In this document: positions 35,258 to 44,620 of the stretch, piece by piece | Layout: every line of letters starts with the position of its first letter | Numbering within the stretch: the first letter of the stretch is position 1 | DNA from: Glutinoglossum americanum | Taxonomy: Eukaryota; Ascomycota; Geoglossomycetes; Geoglossales; Geoglossaceae | Length of the DNA stretch: 44,894 nucleotides | Assembly: GCA_020080175.1 (NCBI GenBank) | Contig: JAGHQL010000202.1 | Span: forward strand, 1-44,894 | Direction: 5' to 3' | Program-made: the position numbers and the translations under genes | The notes under the pieces: generated by a model | What the model was told of the DNA's origin: nothing | What the model saw: the letters and a program-made list of their open reading frames with translations, nothing else | The model's database searches: none

Positions 35258-38200
35258 TCACGCCCTACCCTTCCCCTTTACCTCTTCACCTTTTTTCAAC
35301 AAATGGAGAAGCCCCGCCTTCTTATACAGCTCCTCCTTCGAAAGCGACATCATCGGACGCCAATCACGAGAGGGGAGCGAGCCATTCGAGTCTGAATCCG
35401 ACAGTTCCCATGAGGTAACTTCGCGGACGGGGTCGGGAAACTGCTGCAATTTGGTACCTCCTTCCCCTGGATTTGTGCCGTCATCCTCCCCCTCCTCCCC
35501 CTCGCCGCCGTCAACGTCGGCCGAATCGTCGCCTCCAAGCTTAGCGTTCCGGGGTGATGTTAGGTCGGAGGGGGTCGGGAGTTGTGAGGGTTGGGGGGCG
35601 ACGCCGGGGGACTCTGGTTCTTCTAGAGCTAGGTCTTCGTCGGAGGACGGTCCGACTGGTTCTCCGTACACGGCCCGCTCCCGACTAGCTCTAGTCTCTG
35701 AACTCTCGGATCCGCTTATCCCCGCGTCTGCTTGACCGGAAATAGATGACTTGATCCCGTCGTCTTCATTAATACCATCTTGTGTGCTTGCCTTGCCCAA
35801 GAAATGTGCTCGTAGGCCTTCGGCGGTTCCCTTGCTGAGCATCACGGATTGGGCATCACAGTCCCGGAGGTGTTTTTGTTCCTTCTATTGTGATATTAGT
35901 CTCCGCTGGGTTTACATATGGATCAGGAGGGTATGTAGTTATCTCAGACTGGATGGTCGGCTCCCACTTACGATTTTACCCAAAGAATGGACACAAGTGT
36001 AGCACCAATCACAGTACCGACGCACGAAGTCCCTTTGGGCTTCCTTCATCATGAGGTAGTGTTCCCGCTTGGCGTTGGCTTCTTCAGGCTTAAGATAAAG
36101 CCATTTGCGCCTAGCACCACCGCAATGTATCTTATGTAATTTCTTCCACTAACGACCGCAACCACATTAGTGTTAAATATTAGACGTGAATTCCAATGCT
36201 GCACGTGTTGGGAGAATCACCTCATAGTCCTTCTTGGCCACGTCAAGGAAGCAAATTGGACAGGTTTGCCCTTCCTCTAGTCCCAATTCCAATCTCCTCT
36301 GTCGGCCGTACTCGATAGTTGTCTTGTACCACGGCCCACTAACACCGCACTTCAACCCGTGCGCATACCTAGCCTGTCACGCCGTTTTAGCTCCTCAAGT
36401 GTTGGTTTTCATTTGTACAGAGGGAATATCACCTTTTCATCCATGCGTTGGACGTACGTATAACAGACCGGACAATGCAACTGAGCCCCAAACCTCTCGG
36501 ATACAACTGGGCTAGTGCCGTTTGGACCCTCATCTTCTGGGATACAGTCGTAGTTGTCTTCCGAAGCCAGAAACAAAGCCCGCCTCTTCCGGCCTTCTCT
36601 AAGGTCAAGGTATACCCACGGTTGGTACAATGAGCCGCACTCAGTTCTATGAGCATCTTTCTCCTATTATGCAATCCCATCAATACCAAGTTGGCTCCCA
36701 AGCCGGGCTCAGTCAATCTCACCTGTGTGGTCGCCAAGTCGAATAGCCGGAAGCAACGCGAGCAGTGAGCCTTACTCCGTCTCCCTCTCTCGATCGTTTC
36801 CTGCTTCGCACTCTTGTCATCCAAATACGCCGCCCTCTTGAGCCTACCAGCATGAGCTGGTAATACGACCCACTCCCCGAGTACAAAGCACGAGTTCTTG
36901 TGAAAAGCCCTACCCTACTCGCACATTCGTATCAGCAATGTATGGTACACACACATAAGGCGAGAGAGAACTCGAAAGGATAGCGAACCTCGCCACCCAA
37001 CGCCTCGACACTCGACCAACATCTTGGGCAGTGCCGCTCCTCTTCCGAACCAGTCGGTTTCTGCCTCTTAGCAGGGTTTACAGCTGAGCCATCTTCAGCA
37101 GCTCTTTTACTTGCCGCGTGCTCCCGAAAATGGACTTTGTAGTGGTTCATAATTTCCTGCCCTTGCGATTTAGATTGTCTCTGATATATTGGGATCATGG
37201 GGTATCACATCAAGAGCCATGCCCCTATCCTTGAAGACAATATGGCAAAAGAAGCATTCAAATGTTGGAAGTTTTTCGGCCGGTCTTCCCCTCTCGGATT
37301 CTTCCTCTGCAGCAACATGCGGGAGACGCCTCATTCTGTCATGTCGTTCGTTCCGTCTGAGGCGTCTCCGCCGGGATGCGTCCTGTCGATGGTTAGCATG
37401 GTAGCATGAAATACTGAGCCGATAGCATTCCAGCTTGTTATTAAATGGAAAAACTCACCCTCGGACTGGACTTTATGACGCCTTTGGCTTGGTTGCTTTT
37501 GGATTGGTTATCTTTGAGTTGGTCGTCTTTAGAGTGGTCGCCCTCGGCTCGGTCACCTTTGGGTTGGTTGCCTTTGGGCTGGCTGCTGTTCCCGAGATAG
37601 TGACCGTCGACATGGAAGATTTTGTCCTGCGAAATCGGGCTCAGTCAGAAGTTTTGGCATGGCCTAGGAGATTTGAGAGAACTAACCACAGTTGTAAGAC
37701 CTGACCAGGTCTCACCACACTTAGGACAAAATTCACCAGAGTTATGCTGTTGGTAGTGCTGCTTAGCTACCTAATGTCTAGTTAGCGTTTCCATGAGTAA
37801 GTAGTCGCGAGCCCCCTGACCGCACCTGAGAGTCTTGACTATCGAGCGGTTTTTGGCAAACACGGCAACTAAACTCTCGGCCTAGGAGCTCGGCTTCTGC
37901 GTACTTGAGATCTCGGAGCATAGCGTAATATTCTGAGGCGGTGGGAATCCGGGGGTATAGCGTTGAGAAATTCCCCCTCCCGCCCAGAACAATTCTTGGG
38001 AAACCAGTGTCCCAGGCTGCTTACAGGTGTTAACGAAATCGCCTAGCACCAATAAATAGAGGACAAGTCAGATGAAATTAGGGAGATTACGTGTTTTCTC
38101 ATCCCTCGATTCTGTCCCGATGCTTCCAGAAACCGGTGGCGTAGCGTGTTCGGTCGTGGGGACATCAGGAACAAGGGGTTGCGCCGGAAATTCAACTCCT

Positions 38201-39735
38201 GATTCTTCCACCTCTTCCTCCTCGACATGCTCCACAACTGGCGGCTCGGTAAGTTCATCCAGTGTTAGGCCGAGCTCTCTCTCTCTCTCGATCATCCTTT
38301 GCTCTGCCTCCGGACCCACTACCAGCCGCTTCAGGGGAGATCTAAGGTCCAGTTCTGCTAACTCCTTCTCAACCTCCCCCAAAACTACTGGCTCGGCAGA
38401 CTCACTCTCAGAGACGTCTGCGGCAATTTGCGCGGTCCGGCCTATAGACGCTGATGAGGGATCCGAGCCCTCATCCCTCTGGCCTATCTCTTCTTCGAGA
38501 AATGGGACTCTCCCAGGGGCAGCCAGCGGCAACCCGCTCAGAGCTAAGCTTGCAAACTCGATCGAAAAATACAAAGGGGGGCCCTCTCGCTTTTGGAGCG
38601 AAACGGAGACCTCTTGTTGCAGATCTTGGTCCAGGACGTCATTTTTCATGCTCACGTTGAAGATTTTTCTCGTGGCCAAATGTTCGGGAGAAACAAGAAC
38701 GAACCTGTCTTCCGTCTTCGCTTCCGGAAACAAGAAAGGAAATTGTTCATTCATGAAATTTCTGCTTCGCTCCTGATACCGTTCAAGGGGGTCATCTTTC
38801 TCCATCGGGGGATCTGGGAACCAGAACGCTGCATCCCAATTCCGCCGCATCCCAGTCTGGTCATAGAGGGGTCTCAAGAAAGTGATTTGTCTTTGTGGAC
38901 GCTTAAAGCGCTGGTGGCGTGCCGAAAGCTCGTCCTTAGATAGGTGAACCGAATACCTGAAACCCGAACCAAAGGTTGGACTAATGTTGTGTATATACAC
39001 ACTCACTAAACTGTCTTTATCGAATTCGTACTCATACTCCCGGCGTTTATCCTCCACAGTGACGTACCATCGCCGAGGTTTGAATTTGGGCCCATGTCCA
39101 GGATATGGCGAGGTGGAGCCAGGTCGCAGCAGCCTTGTGACTAGTGCTCGGAAAGAACGAGGGTCATCTTTGGCAAGCCAAAGAACACCATAGTCGCTTC
39201 TAATCGCCTCCTCCACAGTCCTTCGGGCGTGGCCCTCCACAGACTTTTGGACTAGTAGGTTAGTTCTGACGATGCCCAGGGAAGAGTCAGAAGACACTCC
39301 ATCTTTCGCGTCATCCAGGTCATCTTGAAAGCCAATCAACCCCGTATGAAGCGCCATACCAGCCCTCTGGCTACCCATTCCACGAATTTCGGAACCAGAC
39401 TCGGAGCCAATACCATCATGAGCTTTGGGTGTTGTCCTAGAGGCACCCGCATCTAATTTTTGATCGCCTTGCTTGGGCTCAGAGGGACCCTCCACTAGAG
39501 CAGGGTTTAATGGGTCGGAGTCCTTTCGGCCGCTCAATAATGAGCCGTACCTGACTCCACGAGTGATATTGTGTCCCCTATCATCGCTGGGCCTGATTCG
39601 CTTGCTTCGCCTTCCCGGCCAACCGCCGGCGTGAGACGTTGCGGATTCCTCAGGCAGCGGGATCGTTGAATGGCCGTAAGAACTCTCACCTTCATCTTCC
39701 GACGAGATGTCTGGCGAATATTCATATTGTTCCAT
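35258..39735 (-). CDS. Eight-finger C2H2/C2HC zinc-finger protein with every finger split by an intron
   Basis: Eleven predicted exons: 39735-38091, 38016-37826, 37770-37687, 37626-37459, 37382-37209, 37156-36989, 36914-36723, 36663-36433, 36373-36221, 36148-35972 and 35884-35258 (1269 residues). Residues 1-590 are acidic and Ser-rich around a folded-looking core (about 175-410) that I do not recognise. Eight fingers follow, mostly of form C-x2-C-x14-H-x3-(H/C). Ligands are C599/C602/H617/H621, C627/C630/H645/H649, C739/C742/H759/H763 (x16), C797/C800/H815/C819, C861/C864/H879/C883, C938/C941/H956/C960, C989/C992/H1007/C1011 and C1048/C1051/H1066/C1070. A phase-0 intron cuts each finger four codons before its His, so each of these exons begins x4-H-x3-(H/C). 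Later exons share W-(V/L)-x-L and G-R-x-(K/R)-R between fingers. The tail of 200 residues is Ser/Asp/Glu-rich. DNA, RNA or protein binding is possible. Donors are GT, two of them weak (GTTCGC, GTGATT). The regular finger spacing across every join supports the model. Confidence 0.85.
37477..37581 (-). repeat. 15-bp coding minisatellite (pentapeptide array) in exon 4 of the zinc-finger gene
   Basis: Seven diverged 15-base units encode QPKGN, QPKGD, RAEGD, HSKDD, QLKDN, QSKSN and QAKGV. They form a polar linker between finger 2 and finger 3. The units keep frame, so length changes would not disrupt the protein. Confidence 0.85.
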
Positions 39736-40305
39736 AGCTACCAACGATTGTGTATATTAGAAGCCCCTGGCAATCGTGGGCCTGAGAGGAAATAACAGTC
39801 CTTTGGTCAAAGGAGGTGCGGGCTCCCGCATCCTTTGTTGGAACCAAGCTCGCTAAAGCACTGGGAGTGTGGCTAGCATCCGCGGACGTGGCCATCATAA
39901 AGGATTTGATACCTCACAAGAATAAAGAAGGCAGTATCCCCGCAGTCTAGAGCCATCTCCTAGAGCCCCAAGCCATACCAGAAACGGTATAGACCGCATT
40001 GTGAGAGACAGAATGTAAGTAACACAAAGAACGAGAGGCCTAAAGGTTTCAGGGCTCAGCAGGAAATGATCGCCAAAATGGATATACCCAATCAATGAAA
40101 CGCAAAGTTGCTCGGCCTGCAGCAGGTTAACAAGACCGTTGCATAAGATCCCTTTTTAGTCTTCGTTCAATCTGACGTCCATACCTTACTCCCTCGTCCC
40201 TGAGATGAATCGAATCATACCGGTTCCACTACTGTTCTTGACTGGTGCTAAGCGTCCGAATAACAGAGGCAATCGGGCCAATAGGGTCACTCGACCTTTT
40301 AACTA
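39736..40305. other. Upstream region of the zinc-finger gene
   Basis: About 570 bases between the zinc-finger start codon (minus) and the left end of the DNA transposon. It presumably holds the promoter. No open frame with a known product is seen. The TA dinucleotide duplicated by the transposon is at 40304-40305. Confidence 0.55.
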
Positions 40306-40354
40306 ACGTGTTCCACCGGTAAGCTGCGCACCCTAGTAAGCTGCGCGCCCGACC
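40306..40354 (+). repeat. Left terminal inverted repeat
   Basis: Starts right after the TA duplication and pairs with 42101-42149 (46/49 identity). It has an internal 17-bp direct repeat, the units starting GTAAGCTGCGCACCCTA and GTAAGCTGCGCGCCCGA. Confidence 0.95.
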
Positions 40355-40401
40355 AGAATCAAGAACGTGTCCGACTAGAATCGACGCTCACTCCTCCCAC
40401 A

Positions 40402-42039
40402 ATGTCTCTACAACAGCGTACTCAGTTGCTTCAAAAAGAAGGTCGCTTATCTCTTGCTACTAGGTCTTTTCAAAATAATTCCTCTCAAAGCAAACGTGGT
40501 TTAGCTACCTTATTTGACATACCAGAGTCAACCCTACGATCCCGGCTTCAAGGCATTAAAGCAAGGCATGAAATACGTTCTGCAAAGCGCAAACTACAGT
40601 TACTAGAAGAGGAAGCACTTGTGCAATGGATTTTGGACCTTGATCAGCGAGGATTTTCTCCTCAACTTATCAATGTACGGCGGATGGCAAACCTATTACT
40701 TGATGCACGCGGTCAAATCCCTCCTCCTCAACCTGTTGGTAAAAACTGGGTAAACCGGTTTATCAATACACAACCAGACCTTAAAACAAAATGGGATCGC
40801 AAATTTCATTCTCAACGTGCCAAATGCGAAGACAGAGCAACAATCAGTATGTGGTTTAGACGCGTGGCAGAGACGCGTCAATTCTATGGGATTTTAGATA
40901 AGGATATCTATAATTTTGATGAGACTGGGTTTATGATGGGTATTGCTGGAACATCAAAAGTTGTTACAAGTTCAGATACAGTAGGTCGGGCTACTGTTAT
41001 ACAACCTGGCAATCGAGAATTTGTTACAGCAATTGAGGGAATTGGAGCTAGTGGGCGAATAATTCCTCCTTTTATAATCTTTGCAGGAAAGGTTCATCTA
41101 TCCAATTGGTATCACGAATTACCATCTAATTGGATGATTGCTTTAAGTAGCAATGGCTGGACTACAGATGAATTAGGACTTGAATGGTTAAAGCATTTCG
41201 AAGCTTCTACAAAACCATTTACAGTGGGAGTATATCGGTTACTGATTCTGGATGGACACGGAAGTCATATTACACCAGAATTTGATCAGTACTGCAAAGT
41301 ACATCATATTATTACTCTTTGCATGCCGGCTCATAGTTCACATCTACTGCAACTACTCGATGTCAGTTGTTTTTCTCTTTTGAAGCGGATATACGGCACT
41401 GAGGTACAAGAGCTTGCCCGGCAAGGAGTTTATCATATTGATAAAGAAGACTTTTTATCAATATATATCAAAATTCGTCCAGCAATTTTTACGGAATGAG
41501 TAGTTAAAAGCGGATTTCAGGCTACGGGTCTAATACCACCAAATCCTGATCGAGTTTTATCATCATTTACTGTTATCAACAAAACACCTTCTCCACCAAC
41601 TACTTCACATGATGAAGTACCTTGGATTGCAGAAACCCCGCATACAGTTACTCAGCTTAAACAACAAGGTCACTTCATCAAAAGTTTCCTCCGCCAATCT
41701 CAGAGCCCAACAAGTCGAGCAGTTGATCAACTTATTAAGGGTTGTCAAATCGCAATGCACTCAGCTACCATTTTAGCAAAGGAGAATACTGATCTCCATA
41801 CTGCAAACCAACGCCGCAAGCAGAAGCAGCAACATCGACGCCGATTTATTGCTTCTGGAGGAGTTTTACAAGCCCAACAGGGCCAACTTTTAGTGCAGCA
41901 GCGGGAAAGTGTTGAGGAAAGGCAGGTTCAGAATTCTACAAGTTCTACACAGCAGCGTGCACCACCAACATGTTCTAATTGCCATATTCAAGGTCATATC
42001 AGAACTCAATGTGCAAAGATCCAAAGTAGCTCTATGTAG
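40402..42039 (+). pseudogene. DDE transposase of the pogo/Fot1 element, one in-frame stop
   Basis: The frame opens at ATG 40402 and runs to TAG 42037-42039 (545 codons), interrupted by a single TGA at 41497-41499 after FTE; the frame is otherwise open. Domains: an N-terminal psq-type helix-turn-helix (RGLATLFDIPESTLRSRL), a CENP-B/Tc5-like helix-turn-helix (ALVQWILDLDQRGFSP, then FI...QPDLK), and a DDE_1 catalytic core. The core shows the three acidic sites: YNFDETGF near residue 174, LLILDGHGSH near 285 and LLQLLDVSCF near 321. The C-terminus after the stop carries a basic/Gln-rich helix and a CCHC knuckle (CSNCHIQGHIRTQC). The 365-residue product up to the stop would keep the whole catalytic core. 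The stop makes activity doubtful, though it could be recent or a single-base error. It is a plain DNA transposon gene, not a host gene. Confidence 0.92.
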
Positions 42040-42100
42040 AATTTTAATACAGTTCATCTTGTTGTTGTGGAGTAATTGTCCAAAATCGAGCATTGGTCCC

Positions 42101-42149
42101 GGTCGGGTGCGCAGCTCACTGGGGTGCGCAGCTTACCGGTGGAACACGT
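42101..42149 (-). repeat. Right terminal inverted repeat
   Basis: Reverse complement of the left end with three transitions. It has the same internal 17-bp direct repeat (GTAAGCTGCGCACCCCA and GTGAGCTGCGCACCCGA) and is followed by the TA duplication. Confidence 0.95.
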
Positions 42150-42206
42150 TAACTTCGGAAGGGCTGACTAAGCCCCCGCTCACCCCAACTTTCTACATCT
42201 TGCACG

Positions 42207-42341
42207 ATGCCACCCAGACCGATTACGCTGGCCTGGCTGGAAGAGAATTTGTGGGTGAAGATCCCTAAGACAATCTTCGGTACCCTGCCCCTCCCCTTCA
42301 TCCCACACGAAAAATCCTCTCTCAAAGCCCTCTTGCAATGA
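42207..42341 (+). pseudogene. Short unrecognised gene fragment
   Basis: A 44-codon frame starts MPPRPITLAWLEENLWVKIP and continues TIFGTLPLPFIPHEKSSLKA before a stop. In the same frame, after further stops, protein-like sequence resumes (TSIPANAGVLGALVTTRNRL). This composition looks more protein-like than its surroundings and may be the start of a decayed gene. I do not recognise the family. It begins 58 bases after the transposon end. Confidence 0.25.
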
Positions 42342-44620
42342 AAACGCTCTCCCAGTCCTAGCTTTGTCTGCGAACTCGAACGAGCATTCCCGCAAACGCC
42401 GGCGTGTTAGGGGCCTTGGTGACGACGAGGAATAGGCTGTTGTATCTTTTGAAGGCTGCTGGGGAGGGGTGTGTGCAGTAGTGGGCGAATGTCTATCTTG
42501 AGTTCCTCTTTGCCTTCATGGGCCAGAAATGTGCTCGGGGGTGTTCAGCATTAGCGGCGACGAACACACTGAACTGTGCAAGAATTGAAAGCCAGATATC
42601 GTCTAGTCTCAGCACAAGATGCAGATCTTGCTGGAACGCTCTAGGGTGATGCCGTTGACCAAGCCATTGCTATACGGAACGAGCATAGAATCATAGTTAA
42701 GGTCGTGAAATGAAGACTCTAGGGTTGGCCTATTTTCTAGCCCCTCCATCTCGCCGGTTGACCAATAAATAGATGACGACTAAGCTCGAGCTGCCTCCTT
42801 CAGCAGCTCCTCCCGAGAGTGAACTATATGGTGGTGGTTGCAGCCCACAATCTCAGGTAATAGTTCGACAGTGACCGGCATCGCAGCAGCTGAATAATGA
42901 TATGAGGATCGGGAACTCGATAGATTTGAACTCAGGTGGAAATAGTTCGATCGTCGTGAAAGTGCAGATGAAGACCGATCGCTGGCCAACAAGAGATTGG
43001 AGTGGACGTGGCCAATAGAGCGATTAACTACCCAAAAGTGAGGCAGAATACACAATATATTTTTTGTCGGTGAGGTTAACTAGGCCAACATCTGGTTTAC
43101 TCGTTTGGGTATTATGTTTACTATGCATACCCCTCACGCATTACCGCATTAGACCCAACCTAACGCTGTAGTCTGTGACTCTTGCATTAAGGCCGATGTT
43201 TCCGATGTATGTTTAGAATACCGGGCCCGGAACCCGATCCGCTCCCGTTCCCGGTTCCGGGTCAGGGGTTCGTTGCGTCGCAGCCGGAGGGATTCAATGG
43301 CTAGTGGGAACTCAAAGCCACAATTCGAAGGAGCTCTATGCTTGTCCGTTAGCATGAGACACAGGAAATGCAAATAGACCGGTGAGGAGGTAGTGCATGG
43401 AGGTATGAATACCGCCGATCAGGGCATCCCTCATATACGGGGGCAAAATTGCTAAGACAAAATATAATCTATAAGGTAAATTCACCGCCACCCCCTCCGT
43501 CCTCGCCTATTTCCGCCTCCAGCCCTACCCCTAACGCCATCCCCGGATGATGTATTTTCTAAATTGGCGGCATTCATGAACACACTACTCCACTCGCTCC
43601 ACCTCACCCGCCCATTTCCATCTCCCGCGTCTCAGGGATAACGGACAAACCATAGAGCGCTGTCTTAGAACAAAAAGCAACTCCCCCCCTTAGCCACTTA
43701 CACATCCCCCCTTAACACAGCAGAGCCAACCGCCGAGAGGCTTCCAACCGCGATAAGGCGAGACGCCCACCACTCCGAAAAAACGATATATACACGAGAA
43801 GGCGCTGTCACAGGCGGGGAGGAAGTCTGAACAGAGGTGCAATTTCCAAGCCGGCGCACCGCGGAGTTCTAATAGTTCCCACCGCAACCCCGCGCGCCCT
43901 GCCTTATGCTATATATACAACAACAGCGTCTGCCCGCCGGCGCCCTTCGAGTTGATATGGATACCCATCCCCGCTTTACCCGGGTTCCTAAAATAGCTAA
44001 TAAAAGAACCTATCCTGATACAATACGTAGTAGGGCTTTGTCCCCTCTGGTGGACAGTTTGCTAAATACCGATCCAATTGAACGATATGTGCGTATCCAG
44101 GTCCCTTCATCCTATTGATTAAGGATATTCTGGAGGATATCAAACCAAGTAGATATTTGTTTAATCTCATCTCGTTCCCGTATGTAGTAATACCCAGTGT
44201 CTTCTTGTGGTATAGTGCAAAGGGGTAGTCTGGGGACCCCGCGTCCTGCTGATCGACAATATTTGTACTGCCTATCTATTTTCCTCTACGGCCATGGAGC
44301 GGATGCACGATCTAGAGACAATAATATGAGCTCTGAGTGGTTCAAGCCCCGCTAACCTCCAATGTTTTGGCATCACGACATGACAGAAAACCCGTAAAGT
44401 ACTTCACATGCGAGAGAACGCAATTAACCTGTGAAAATGCCCCAAAATATGACCGCCGTCTTCTGCAGCCTTTTCACTTCGCGCCGAAATATCGGGGCGC
44501 CCAAAAGCGGCTAGCCCAATCACATGACTTTGAATATTGTCTGACAAATTGTGATTACAAAAGTTGTGAATCATCCAAATTCCAGAACACGCTAGAAATA
44601 CACACCAACATATAAAAGAG
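42342..44620. other. Gene-poor DNA, no supported gene
   Basis: About 2.3 kb with only short open frames lacking family resemblance. A short plus-strand frame near 43906-44118 and a minus-strand frame near 42780-43055 were considered and not called. The last 100-300 bases are presumably the 3' untranslated region of the ankyrin gene. Confidence 0.45.

Larger units (their letters stand above)
40306..42149 (+). mobile_element. Pogo/Fot1-type (Tc1/mariner superfamily) DNA transposon, nearly whole
   Basis: A 1844-base element flanked by a TA duplication (40304-40305 and 42150-42151). Its 49-bp terminal inverted repeats begin ACGTGTTCCACCGGTAAG. The left copy (40306-40354) and right copy (42101-42149) match at 46 of 49 positions, and all three differences are transitions. 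Each terminal repeat holds two tandem copies of a 17-bp unit around GTAAGCTGCGCACCC, probably transposase binding sites. The single gene inside is more A/T-rich than the surrounding host genes. Confidence 0.95.

Noticed and set aside
44336-44360. GGTTCAAGCCCCGC, a possible tRNA T-arm
   Set aside because: The five-base stem around TTCAAGC does not pair and no upstream A box is present.
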